DNA of 28,410 nucleotides from Streptomyces sp. NRRL B-1347 (GTDB taxonomy: Bacteria > Actinomycetota > Actinomycetes > Streptomycetales > Streptomycetaceae): positions 1 through 28,410 of the forward strand of contig NZ_JOJM01000085.1 in NCBI RefSeq assembly GCF_000720325.1. Reading direction: 5' to 3'. The first letter of the stretch is position 1. Every line of letters starts with the position of its first letter. Both the position numbers and the translations under genes were made by a program. Shown one piece after another: positions 7,459-15,250 of the stretch. Below the pieces are notes generated by a model, which worked only from the letters and a program-made list of their open reading frames with translations, was not told where the DNA came from and did no database searches.

Positions 7459-8121
7459 TCAGTGGATGATTCCGGTACGGAGGGCCACCGCTACCATTCC
7501 GGCCCGGTCTCCGGTGCCGAGCTTGCGGGCGATCCTGGCGAGGTGGCTCTTCACGGTCAGTGCGGACAGGCCCATCGAGACGCCGATCGCCTTGTTGGAC
7601 TGGCCCTCGGCGACGAGCCGCAGGACCTCGACCTCACGGCCCGACAGCTCGCGGTAGCCGCCGGGGTGGCTCGGGGCGCCCGGGGGGCGGCGGTGCATGC
7701 GGGCGGCGGCGGAGCCGATGGGGGCGGCACCGGGACGGGTGGGGAGCCCGACGTTGGTGCGGGTGCCGGTGACGACGTACCCCTTCACGCCGCCCGCGAG
7801 GGCGTTGCGTACGGCGCCGATGTCATCGGCGGCGGACAGGGCGAGCCCGTTGGGCCAGCCCGCGGCGCGGGTCTCGGACAGGAGGGTCAGGCCGGAGCCG
7901 TCGGGAAGGTGGACGTCCGCGACGCAGATGTCGCGGGGGTTGCCGATCCGGGGCCGAGCCTCCGCGATGGACGAGGCCTCGATGACGTCCCGTACCCCGA
8001 GGGCCCACAGATGGCGGGTCACGGTGGAGCGGACACGGGGGTCGGCCACGACGACCATGGCGGTCGGCTTGTTCGGGCGGTAGGCGACCAGGCTTGCGGG
8101 CTGCTCGAGGAGAACGGACAC
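7459..8121 (-). CDS. orphan LuxR/NarL-family response regulator
   Basis: This 220-residue regulator has an N-terminal receiver-like domain (about 20-120) and a C-terminal LuxR helix-turn-helix (about 157-218; ELSGREVEVLRLVAEGQSNK, then LTVKSHLARIARKL). The likely phosphoacceptor is D69 in VADVHLPDGSG, and the conserved Lys is K113 in GVKGYV. The usual acidic pair after strand 1 is reduced to a single D27 (VVVADPRV), so phosphorylation may be weak or absent. No sensor kinase gene is adjacent. The interdomain linker (about 121-156) is Pro/Arg-rich. The start is the GTG at 8121 with AGGAGG 4 nt upstream. It has its own terminator, so it is monocistronic. Its targets are not visible. Confidence 0.85.
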   Translation of the reverse strand: MSVLLEQPASLVAYRPNKPTAMVVVADPRVRSTVTRHLWALGVRDVIEASSIAEARPRIGNPRDICVADVHLPDGSGLTLLSETRAAGWPNGLALSAADDIGAVRNALAGGVKGYVVTGTRTNVGLPTRPGAAPIGSAAARMHRRPPGAPSHPGGYRELSGREVEVLRLVAEGQSNKAIGVSMGLSALTVKSHLARIARKLGTGDRAGMVAVALRTGIIH

Positions 8122-8405
8122 CAGGCCTCCTGGGGGGCGGCGGGACGGGCGGCTCGGGGATGAAGCCGGGGCGAACCGTACGTTTCAAGGTCACAGACCT
8201 CTTCGGCACCTCCTGTCTCGGCCTTTAGGGGATGATCACGATTTGGTGAGTAACAATTCGGGGCGATTCGGACATGCGATCGATCATCCGACGATTCACC
8301 TGGGCGTATGGCGCGCCCGGCGCGTCAAGCGGGCGCACGCGCCCCCAACCCGTGCGACGGACCGACCGCCGCTCCGAGTGACGCCCCGCGGCCGCCCGCG
8401 CGGGC
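8122..8405. other. control region upstream of the LuxR-type regulator
   Basis: These 284 bp without a gene include an unusually AT-rich part (about 8180-8310, with TGATCA at 8233-8238 and TAACAATT near 8251) that probably holds the regulator's promoter. No unambiguous -35/-10 pair can be chosen by eye. Towards DUF3000, GGGCGC/GCGCCC arms at 8331-8344 could form part of a transcript end, but the 2-nt centre is too tight for a normal hairpin. Confidence 0.4.
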
Positions 8406-9065
8406 TCAGCTCAGGCGCGGGCCCCGGCGCTGCGGCAGCGTGACCACCGAGCCGTCCGCGGGCCCCGCGGGCGGCAGCCCCGCCACCTGGCACAGCAGAT
8501 CGCACCACGCCGCGAGATGCGCCCCCGCGTCCGGTACGCCCCCCGCGCCCTCCCGCGGCGTCCACGAGGCGCGGATCTCGATCTGCGAGGCGGGCGGCCG
8601 CTCCGCGAGCCCGCCGAAGTAGTGCGAACCCGCACGCGTGACCGTCCCGCTCGGCTCCCCGCAGGAGAGCCCGCGCGCCTGGAGCGCCCCGGTCAGCCAC
8701 GACCAGCACACCTCGGGCAGCAGCGGATCGGCCGCCATCTCCGGCTCCAGCTCCGCCCGCACCAGGGTCACCAGACGGAACGTGCCCTTCCAGGCCTCGT
8801 GCCCCGCCGGATCGTGCAGCAGCACGAGCCGCCCGTCCGCCAGGTCCTCGTCGTCCTCGACGACCGCCGCCTCCAAGGCGTACGCGAACGGCGCGAGCCG
8901 CTGCGGCGGCCGCGTCGGGTCGATCTCGACCTGCGGCCGCAGCCGTGCCTCCCGCAGCGCGTCGACCGCCGCGCGAAACGGCGGCGGCGCCGTGTCCGCC
9001 ACCATCCCCTGCGCTCCGTCCATCTCGCCAGCGCCGTCCGACCGTTGTCCCTGAGCCGCAGCCAT
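8406..9065 (-). CDS. DUF3000 family protein
   Basis: This 219-residue soluble protein matches what I recall of the actinobacterial DUF3000 family that sits next to hemE. Features seen are [20 protein letters not shown] near 28-47, [12 protein letters not shown] near 57-68, a Trp/Cys-containing segment [11 protein letters not shown] near 117-127, and [10 protein letters not shown] near 148-157. There is no catalytic motif, signal peptide or membrane segment. The start is uncertain: the ATG at 9065 has TAATGT at -13 to -8 (leaderless), whereas the ATG 20 codons later has GGAG 8 nt upstream. It is divergent from hemE across 156 bp. Function unknown. Confidence 0.82.
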   Translation of the reverse strand: MAAAQGQRSDGAGEMDGAQGMVADTAPPPFRAAVDALREARLRPQVEIDPTRPPQRLAPFAYALEAAVVEDDEDLADGRLVLLHDPAGHEAWKGTFRLVTLVRAELEPEMAADPLLPEVCWSWLTGALQARGLSCGEPSGTVTRAGSHYFGGLAERPPASQIEIRASWTPREGAGGVPDAGAHLAAWCDLLCQVAGLPPAGPADGSVVTLPQRRGPRLS

Positions 9066-9072
9066 GCGGGGA

Positions 9073-9078
9073 ACATTA
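9073..9078 (-). promoter_or_regulatory. -10 box for DUF3000
   Basis: TAATGT lies at -13 to -8 relative to the ATG at 9065 and fits TAnnnT. It supports a leaderless transcript from that start. A -35 box is not obvious (CTGCAC at 17 bp is weak). Confidence 0.5.
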
Positions 9079-9209
9079 AGGGGAACGGCGGCTTCGTGCA
9101 GTCACCCCGCCGTGGCACGGCGAGGTGTTCCGCCCCCGCCGGGCCGTCCGCGCCGCCCGCGCCCGGCCTCGAACACCGATGGGCTTTCTCGTCGCGGGCG
9201 GGGCCGTGC

Positions 9210-9215
9210 GAGACT
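9210..9215 (+). promoter_or_regulatory. -10 box for hemE
   Basis: GAGACT lies at -12 to -7 relative to the GTG at 9222. It keeps the two most conserved -10 positions (A at 2, T at 6). No Shine-Dalgarno sequence precedes the GTG, so a leaderless message is likely. The same arrangement is seen before cgoX and hemQ. Confidence 0.45.
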
Positions 9216-9221
9216 TTCCCG

Positions 9222-10289
9222 GTGACTGTCAACGACGAGGCCACCGGCCAGCAGCCCGCAGCGACGTACGACTCCGCCTTCCTGAAGGCGTGCCGGCGCG
9301 AGGCGGTGCCGCACACGCCCGTGTGGTTCATGCGGCAGGCCGGGCGCTCCCTGCCCGAGTACCGCAAGGTCCGTGAGGGCACGGCCATGCTGGAGTCCTG
9401 CATGCGGCCCGACCTCGTCACCGAGATCACCCTGCAGCCGGTGCGCCGCCACGGCGTCGACGCCGCCATCTACTTCAGCGACATCGTCGTCCCGCTCAAG
9501 GCCATCGGCGTCGACCTCGACATCAAGCCGGGCGTCGGCCCCGTCGTGGAGCGGCCCATCCGCTCCCGCGCCGACCTCGCGCAGCTGCGTGACCTCACCC
9601 CGGACGACGTCTCGTACGTGACCGAGGCCATCGGCCTGCTCACCGGCGAGCTGGGCGGCACGCCGCTCATCGGGTTCGCCGGTGCGCCGTTCACCCTCGC
9701 GAGCTACCTCGTCGAGGGCGGTCCGAGCCGTAACCACGAGCACACCAAGGCGCTCATGTACGGCGACCCGCAACTCTGGGCCGACCTGCTCGACCGGCTC
9801 GCGGAGATCACCAGCGCCTTCCTGAAGGTGCAGATCGAGGCCGGTGCCTCCGCCGTGCAGCTCTTCGACTCCTGGGTGGGCGCCCTCGCGCCCGCCGACT
9901 ACCGCCGCTCGGTCATGCCCGCCTCGCGCAAGGTCTTCGACGCCGTGGCGTCGTACGGCGTGCCGCGCATCCACTTCGGCGTCGGCACCGGCGAACTCCT
10001 CGGCCTGCTCGGCGAGGCCGGGGCCGACGTGGTCGGCGTCGACTGGCGCGTGCCGCTCGACGAGGCGGTCCGCCGCGTGGGCCCCGGCAAGGCGCTCCAG
10101 GGCAACCTCGACCCCGCCGTGCTCTTCGCCCCGCGCGAGGCCGTCGAGACCAAGACCGACGAGGTGCTCGCGGCGGCCGCAGGGCTGGAAGGCCACGTCT
10201 TCAACCTGGGCCACGGCGTGCTGCCGACCACGGACCCGGACGCGCTGACCCGGCTCGTGGAGTACGTGCACACCCGCACCGCCGTCTGA
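9222..10289 (+). CDS. hemE: uroporphyrinogen decarboxylase
   Basis: This 355-residue cytoplasmic enzyme removes the four acetate carboxyls of uroporphyrinogen III to give coproporphyrinogen III. Both family signatures are present: [16 protein letters not shown] (33-48, with R38 and R42) and [13 protein letters not shown] (151-163, with Y162). The substrate-binding D87 (YFSDIVVPL) and the C-terminal H331 (NLGHGVLP) also match known active-site residues. The GTG at 9222 gives the family's normal length; the longer upstream frame overlaps DUF3000 and is not used. It ends only 3 nt from the convergent end of the exopolysaccharide operon. Its product feeds the cgoX and hemQ enzymes encoded about 12 kb away. 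Confidence 0.97.
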   Translation: MTVNDEATGQQPAATYDSAFLKACRREAVPHTPVWFMRQAGRSLPEYRKVREGTAMLESCMRPDLVTEITLQPVRRHGVDAAIYFSDIVVPLKAIGVDLDIKPGVGPVVERPIRSRADLAQLRDLTPDDVSYVTEAIGLLTGELGGTPLIGFAGAPFTLASYLVEGGPSRNHEHTKALMYGDPQLWADLLDRLAEITSAFLKVQIEAGASAVQLFDSWVGALAPADYRRSVMPASRKVFDAVASYGVPRIHFGVGTGELLGLLGEAGADVVGVDWRVPLDEAVRRVGPGKALQGNLDPAVLFAPREAVETKTDEVLAAAAGLEGHVFNLGHGVLPTTDPDALTRLVEYVHTRTAV

Positions 10290-10292
10290 CCC

Positions 10293-10985
10293 TCACGCCC
10301 TGCGGTCGGGGAGCTGCGGCGGGCCCGGCGGTTCCGGTGCCTGCGGCGCTTCCATCCAGGGGTTGGGCCCCGCGCCCGGCACCGCGCAGTGCACCCCCGC
10401 CCCGCGCCGCGCCGCCGTGCGCGCCGCGAGCCGGGACAGGGCGGGCGGCACCCCGTACACCAGGTGACAGAACCGGTCGGGGGAGTGCCGCGCCGTCCAC
10501 GGCGGTGCGCTGAACGCGCTCAGGTACGTCGCCCAGTGCCCCTCGAAGGTGACCAGCAGGTCCGCGGCGCGCGCGTAGCCCGCCGACGCCGGGTGCGTGC
10601 CCGGGTTCAGGACCACCGGCGCGATCCCGCGCTCGCGCGCGAGGCGGACCAGGCGGCGGCAGTGGCGCAGCTCGCGGCGGTCCGCCGCGATCCGGTCCAG
10701 GAAGCAGCCGTCGACCCGGTAGAAGTCGAGGTGCCGGTCCAGATCGGCGGCGACCTCGCGGGCCTGCCGCTCGCCGTACGCCGCGTCGACGTATCCGAGC
10801 ACCCGCACCCCCGCCGTGCGCAGCGCGTGCGCGGCGGCGGCGAACGCCGGGTCGGGGGCCGCGCCCGGCCCGTCGGCGGCGTTGAGCACGACGCCGTACA
10901 GGTGGGGCGCGACCGCCACGAGCGCCCGCCAGGCCGCGGGGGCCGCGGCCGGATGGACGTACAGCGGTACGAGCAGTGGGCTCAT
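10293..10985 (-). CDS. spherulin-4 (GH135-like) family protein
   Basis: This 230-residue TIM-barrel-like protein has features of the spherulation-specific family 4: LLVPLYVHP (4-12), GVVLNAADGPG (31-41), VLGYVDAAYG (62-71), YRVDGCFLDRI (89-99), VVLNPGT (124-130) and VTFEGHW (145-151). Fungal Sph3 and the PelA hydrolase domain, which cut galactosamine-containing exopolysaccharides, belong to related families. The acidic candidates are D92, D97 and E148; where fungal Sph3 has, as I recall, an Asp-Glu pair, this protein has D97-R98. It has no signal peptide, so as written it is cytoplasmic, which is odd for a glycan hydrolase. The ATG overlaps the upstream stop (ATGA). Last gene of the operon. 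Activity is inferred and may be altered. Confidence 0.75.
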   Translation of the reverse strand: MSPLLVPLYVHPAAAPAAWRALVAVAPHLYGVVLNAADGPGAAPDPAFAAAAHALRTAGVRVLGYVDAAYGERQAREVAADLDRHLDFYRVDGCFLDRIAADRRELRHCRRLVRLARERGIAPVVLNPGTHPASAGYARAADLLVTFEGHWATYLSAFSAPPWTARHSPDRFCHLVYGVPPALSRLAARTAARRGAGVHCAVPGAGPNPWMEAPQAPEPPGPPQLPDRRA

Positions 10986-11911
10986 CGCCGGTCCGCGGGG
11001 ACGCGCGCCCCGGCGCCCACGGCACCGTCCGCGGCCCACAGCGCGGCCAGCGCGTCGGCGAGGGAGTGCCGCGGGCGCCAGCCCAGCTCCCGCGCCGCGG
11101 CGCCGACGTCCGCGCACTGCCAGGGCACCGCCGCGGAGCGGCCCACCGCGGGCAGCGACTCCTCGACCCGGCCCCGGAAGCCCGCCGCCCGCACCAGGCC
11201 GTGCACCAGATCGCGCACCGGCACGGCCCGGCCGCTGCCGACGTTGAGCAGCCGCGGCACCGGCCCTGCCGCGGCCACCGCGAGCTCCACCGCCCGCGCC
11301 ACGTCGCGGACGTCGACGAAGTCCCGGACCGCGGACAGGTCGCCGACGCGGACCGTGCCGTGCGGCGACTCGCCGACGGCGCGCCGCAGTTCGGCGGTGA
11401 GGCGCCCCGGCAGGCCCGCCGCGGGCGCGCCGGGACCGACCGGGTTCGTCACGCGCAGGACCACCGCGTCGAGCCCCGACGACGTCACCGCGAGGGTGCC
11501 CGCCAGCTTGGTGGCCCCGTACGGCGCCACCGGGTGGGCCGGATCGTCCTCGGCGGTGCGCGCGCCGCGCGGGTGCGGGCCGTACTCGGCGGCGGAGCCC
11601 AGCTGGACCAGGCGGGCCGCGGGCGCCGCCGCGCGCACCGCCTCGCAGAGCACCGCGGGGCCGCGGGAGTTGACCTCCGCGAGGGTCAGGGCGGTGCCGC
11701 CGACCGCGCCCGCGCAGTTCACGACCGCGTCGGGCGCGGCCCGCGCGAGCAGCTCCACGAGGTCCCCCGGTGTGGCCGTGGCCAGGTCGCAGCGCAGGTC
11801 CGCGGCGGGGGCGCGGCCGCAGGTGCGAAGCCGCGCGCCGGGAAGCGCGCGCAGCCGCTCGGTGACGTGCGCGCCCAGATAGCCGGTCGCGCCCAGGACG
11901 AGGATCCGCAA
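10982..11911 (-). CDS. NAD(P)-dependent nucleotide-sugar epimerase (extended SDR)
   Basis: This 309-residue Rossmann protein has the glycine-rich loop LVLGATGYLGAH (4-15), LGSAAEYG (104-111, with S106) and the catalytic YxxxK at Y131-K135 (YGATKLAG). Extended SDRs of this length are C4 epimerases, reductases or dehydratases acting on NDP-sugars; the exact substrate cannot be read. The start is a TTG at 11911, the only start-like codon between the upstream stop (TGA at 11915-11917) and the domain, with AGGGGG about 8 nt upstream. It lies 3 nt after the nucleotidyltransferase gene and overlaps the spherulin-4 gene by 4 nt, so the three are probably translated together. Confidence 0.85.
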   Translation of the reverse strand: MRILVLGATGYLGAHVTERLRALPGARLRTCGRAPAADLRCDLATATPGDLVELLARAAPDAVVNCAGAVGGTALTLAEVNSRGPAVLCEAVRAAAPAARLVQLGSAAEYGPHPRGARTAEDDPAHPVAPYGATKLAGTLAVTSSGLDAVVLRVTNPVGPGAPAAGLPGRLTAELRRAVGESPHGTVRVGDLSAVRDFVDVRDVARAVELAVAAAGPVPRLLNVGSGRAVPVRDLVHGLVRAAGFRGRVEESLPAVGRSAAVPWQCADVGAAARELGWRPRHSLADALAALWAADGAVGAGARVPADRR

Positions 11912-11914
11912 CGC

Positions 11915-12628
11915 TCACGCCCCCTTGAGGAGCAGGGAGCGGTGCGTGGTGAACTCGGCGTTGGCGCGGTCGTAGTCGTCGGGGCGGCCGATGTCCAGCC
12001 AGTAGCCCTCGAACTCGTACGCGTGCGGCGGGTTCCCGGTCTTCAGCAGGTCGAGGACCAGCTCGTCGAAGCCGAGCGGCAGGCCCGGCGTGTACGACGT
12101 GAGCGTCTCCCGTGAGACGCCGTAGACGCCCATGGAGACGCGGTAGTCCACGCTGGGCTTCTCCGTGAAGGCGACCACGCGCCGCTCCTCGGTGGTCAGG
12201 ACGCCGAAGTCGATGTGCACCTCGCGCGGGTACGTCGCGATGGTCAGCGGCGCCGTCGACTCCTGGTGCCGGCGCAGGACGTCCGCGAAGTCGAGGTCGG
12301 TGAGGATGTCGCCGTTCATGACCAGGAAGTGCTCGGGCAGCCGGTCCAGCATCGTGAGCAGCGGGCCCATGGTGCCGAGCGGGCTGTCCTCGGTGGAGTA
12401 GCCGATGCGCAGGTTCCAGCGCGAGCCGTTGCCGACGTAGGCGCGGATGATGTGGCCGAGGTGGCCGATGGCGATGGTGCAGCTGGTGAACCCGGCCGCC
12501 GACAGCTGGCGCAGGACGATCTCCAGGATCGCGTGCTGGTCGCCGATCGGGACCAGCGGCTTGGGCAGCGCGGTGGTGTACGGCCGGAGCCTGACGCCCT
12601 TGCCTCCGGCGAGGATGACTGCGTGCAT
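11915..12628 (-). CDS. sugar-1-phosphate nucleotidyltransferase
   Basis: This 237-residue enzyme is of the NTP-transferase family that makes NDP-sugars from NTP and a sugar phosphate. Seen are the N-terminal LAGGKGVRLRPYTTALPKPL (6-25; the nucleotide loop with G-x-R and the catalytic Lys), the metal-binding VMNGDILTDLDF, and GYWLDIGRPDDY near the C-terminus. It is single-domain, without the left-handed beta-helix of GlmU-type enzymes. The base and sugar specificity are unknown; the closest-looking members use mannose-, glucose- or heptose-type phosphates. It lies 37 nt after the LegB-like gene and 3 nt before the SDR epimerase, and so probably supplies the activated sugar they modify. Confidence 0.9.
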   Translation of the reverse strand: MHAVILAGGKGVRLRPYTTALPKPLVPIGDQHAILEIVLRQLSAAGFTSCTIAIGHLGHIIRAYVGNGSRWNLRIGYSTEDSPLGTMGPLLTMLDRLPEHFLVMNGDILTDLDFADVLRRHQESTAPLTIATYPREVHIDFGVLTTEERRVVAFTEKPSVDYRVSMGVYGVSRETLTSYTPGLPLGFDELVLDLLKTGNPPHAYEFEGYWLDIGRPDDYDRANAEFTTHRSLLLKGA

Positions 12629-12665
12629 GGGTGCCCCTGTCTGTGAGTCGTGCGGTGATGGAGCG

Positions 12666-13667
12666 TCAGATGTTGTAGACGTCCGTCTTGTAGCGGGCCA
12701 GGTTGGCGGGGTCGAGGAAGAACTCGACGGTGCGGGCGAGGCCCTCCTCCAGGCCGTGCTCCGGGCGCCAGCCGGTGGCGTCGCGCAGCCGCGTCGCGTC
12801 CGCGACCAGGCGCATCACCTCCGACGCGGCGGGCCGCACGCGCTCCTCGTCCGCCGTCACGTCGAGGGCCGTGTCCATCACCTTGCCGATGAGCCGCACC
12901 AGGTCGCCGATGGAGATCTCGCCGCCGGTACCGGCGTTGAAGGTGTGGCCGAGCACGGCGTCGGCGGGCGCGGTGCCGACGGCGAGGAAGGCGCGGACGG
13001 TGTCCTCGACGAACATGAAGTCCCGGGTGGGGCGCAGATCGCCGAGCGTGATGGTGCGCTCCCCGGCCGCCACCTGGCCGATCACCGTCGGGATGACCGC
13101 GCGCATGGACTGGCGCGGGCCGTAGGTGTTGAACGGCCTGAGGGTCACCACGGGCGTGGCGAAGCTCGCGTAGTAGCTGTCGGCGAGCCGGTCGCCGCCC
13201 GCCTTCGAAGCGGCGTACGGCGACTGGGTGTTGATGGGGTGGTCCTCGGTGATCGGCACGGTCCGCGCGGTGCCGTACGTCTCGCTGGTCGAGGTGTGCA
13301 CCAGGCGCGGGATCTCGGCGTGCCGGACGGCCTCCAGGACGTTGAGGGTGCCGGTGACGTTGGTGTCGACGTAGGAGTGCGGCGCCTGGTACGAGTACGG
13401 GATCGCGATCAGCGCGGCCAGGTGGTAGACGATCTCGGCGTCGGCGACCAGGGCGCGGGTCGAGCCGGGGTCGCGCACGTCGCCCAGGACGATCTCGACC
13501 CCGGCGAGCACGTCGGCGGGCAGGGTCTCCAGCCAGCCGTACGACGAGAAGGAGTTGTACTGGACCAGCGCGCGCACGCGGTGGCCCGAGGCGACGAGTC
13601 CCTCGGTGAGGTGCGAGCCGATGAAGCCCTCGGCTCCGGTGACGACGGCGAGCGGTGCGGACGGCAT
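12666..13667 (-). CDS. LegB-like NAD-dependent NDP-sugar 4,6-dehydratase/epimerase
   Basis: This 333-residue extended SDR has the NAD loop VTGAEGFIGSHL (9-20), RALVQYNSFSSYGWLE (32-47; a stretch characteristic of LegB-type dehydratases), HTSTSETYG (124-132; T127-S128-E129 where RmlB has T-D-E) and YAASK (Y151, K155). RPFNTYGPRQSMRAVIP (177-193) is the usual substrate-binding segment. LegB enzymes 4,6-dehydrate a GDP- or UDP-GlcNAc-type sugar en route to legionaminic acid; the Asp-to-Ser change also occurs in decarboxylases and epimerases, so the reaction is uncertain. The start is the ATG at 13667 with AGGAG upstream. It lies 50 nt after the membrane protein gene, in the same operon. Confidence 0.82.
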   Translation of the reverse strand: MPSAPLAVVTGAEGFIGSHLTEGLVASGHRVRALVQYNSFSSYGWLETLPADVLAGVEIVLGDVRDPGSTRALVADAEIVYHLAALIAIPYSYQAPHSYVDTNVTGTLNVLEAVRHAEIPRLVHTSTSETYGTARTVPITEDHPINTQSPYAASKAGGDRLADSYYASFATPVVTLRPFNTYGPRQSMRAVIPTVIGQVAAGERTITLGDLRPTRDFMFVEDTVRAFLAVGTAPADAVLGHTFNAGTGGEISIGDLVRLIGKVMDTALDVTADEERVRPAASEVMRLVADATRLRDATGWRPEHGLEEGLARTVEFFLDPANLARYKTDVYNI

Positions 13668-13717
13668 GCGGGTCTCCTGGCGGGTCGTGGCGGGTCGTGC
13701 GGTACGGGAGGTGCGGT

Positions 13718-15250
13718 TCAGCTGTGGGCCGTGGAGCTGCCCAAGTGGCGTACGGCGGCGGCGAACAGGGCGAGCGCCGCCGCCGTACAGCCCACGAGCT
13801 GGGCCGTGCTCGCGGGCAGGTCCGAGAGCCGGGGGAGCGCCGTGGTCACGGCCGCCGCGCCCAGACACAGGGCGGCGGACGGCCAGGCCACGCCGAAGGC
13901 CTGGAGCAGCAGTGCCGTCCACAAGGCCGCGCCCAGGGCGAGCAGCGGCGCCGGGGACGTGCCGGTCAGCGGGATGCCCGCGGCGAGGGACGCCAGGTAC
14001 GCGGCGACGCACAGGCCGAGCGCGCGGGCGGCGCGGAGCCGGAAGCCGAGCGGCGTGGTGGAGGCCCGGAGCGCGGCCACCGCGAGGCCCCGGAAGCGGT
14101 AGAGCAGCCACTCGGCGGGACCCATGCTGAGGGTGAGCACGATGACGGCGTACGGGTCCCGCAGGCCCGCGGACGTCGCGAGCGTCCCGGCGGCGAGCCC
14201 GAAGGCGCCGTACGGCAGCGAGCGGGCGAGCCGCGGCGGGGCCCCGGCCGCCGGGGCGGTGGCCAGGGCGGCCCGCAGCGCGAGCGCCGCCGCGCCCGCC
14301 GCGAGCAGCACGGTGAGCACCGGCAGGCCGAGGCCGAGCGCCGTCGGCGGATCCCACCAGGGCAGCACGGCCGCGCCCGCGGCGACGGGCAGAAGGGCGA
14401 CGGCGAGCTGCCGTTCGCGGCCGAGTACGAGGAGCACGCCCGCCGCCGCGAGATAGCAGGACTGCCCGGCGGCGAACCCGGCGGCGGGCCCGGGACCGGC
14501 CACGACGAGCCCGGTGAGGGACGCGCACCCGACACCGGCCGTGCCGCCGCGCAGCAGCGTGCGCGCCGCCTCGTGACGCCCCGTCACCAGCCGTACGTAC
14601 GCCCGGTGGCTGAGCGCCTGCGACCAGGCCCAGGACACCAGGGCGGCGGCGATCAGGCCGTGCGGGCCCGCGTCGCCCCAGGCCCCGGCGGCGAGCAGAT
14701 AGGCGGCGCCCGGCAGCGCGAAGAGCAGCCCGCGCAGCGCGCACCCGGCGTGGTCGGGCCGCCACGGGTCGGGCGGCAGCGGCGGCTCGGGGTGGTTGCG
14801 CGGCACCCGCTGGTAGAGGGCGGCGGCGAGCGAGAACAGGTCGCGGTGCCCGTACTCCCGCTGGATCCGCTCGCCGGTCATGCCCTGCGACTCCAGGACG
14901 GCGGCGACCTCGTAGGCGTGCACGGCGGCCCCGATGTCGTCGGCCAGCTCGGCCGCGAGCGCGTCGACGGGGTCGGCGGGGTCGGCGGCGCGCGCGGGGC
15001 GCGGGTCGGTGCGCGGGTCGGGGCGGCGGCCCGGGGGCCGGGAGCAGCCGCCCGGGGTGCGCGGGCAGGACGGCGGGCGCCGGGGAGCGGGGGCGGGCTC
15101 GGGGTCGGCCCTGGCCCAGGACGGGCGCCGGCGGCGCGGCGGGGCGCCGGGCCCGGGGGCGCGGTCGGGCAGCGCCCAGGACGGGCGGCGGCGCGCGGCG
15201 AGCCCGTCGACGCCGTCCTTCCGGGGCGGCAGCGCCATCGGCCCGCTCAT
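13718..15250 (-). CDS. polytopic membrane protein, candidate polysaccharide exporter
   Basis: This is a 510-residue protein in two parts. Residues 1-165 are soluble: a Pro/Arg-rich stretch in which RRRPSWA recurs (20-26 and 40-46), then a helical segment with HAYEVAAVLESQGMTGE (111-127) and EYGHRDLFSLAAALY (132-146). From about 170 to 505 there are roughly 12 hydrophobic segments with few charges between them. The size, topology and immediate overlap (ATGA) with the PelF-like glycosyltransferase gene suggest a PelG/Wzx-like transporter that moves the polymer across the membrane. I see no specific signature that proves PelG membership, so this rests on context. Other Pel inner-membrane partners (PelD, PelE) are absent from the window. 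Confidence 0.65.
   Translation of the reverse strand: MSGPMALPPRKDGVDGLAARRRPSWALPDRAPGPGAPPRRRRPSWARADPEPAPAPRRPPSCPRTPGGCSRPPGRRPDPRTDPRPARAADPADPVDALAAELADDIGAAVHAYEVAAVLESQGMTGERIQREYGHRDLFSLAAALYQRVPRNHPEPPLPPDPWRPDHAGCALRGLLFALPGAAYLLAAGAWGDAGPHGLIAAALVSWAWSQALSHRAYVRLVTGRHEAARTLLRGGTAGVGCASLTGLVVAGPGPAAGFAAGQSCYLAAAGVLLVLGRERQLAVALLPVAAGAAVLPWWDPPTALGLGLPVLTVLLAAGAAALALRAALATAPAAGAPPRLARSLPYGAFGLAAGTLATSAGLRDPYAVIVLTLSMGPAEWLLYRFRGLAVAALRASTTPLGFRLRAARALGLCVAAYLASLAAGIPLTGTSPAPLLALGAALWTALLLQAFGVAWPSAALCLGAAAVTTALPRLSDLPASTAQLVGCTAAALALFAAAVRHLGSSTAHS

Noticed and set aside
7823..8209. Small open frame starting upstream of the LuxR-type regulator and overlapping it in another frame
   Set aside because: The translation is a Pro/Arg string, and its GTG falls inside the AGGAGG-like site instead of after it.
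10293..11918. 541-codon minus-strand frame that would extend the spherulin-4 protein upstream
   Set aside because: The extension is a shifted reading of the SDR epimerase gene, which has intact motifs; the ATG at 10985 with ATGA overlap is the better start.
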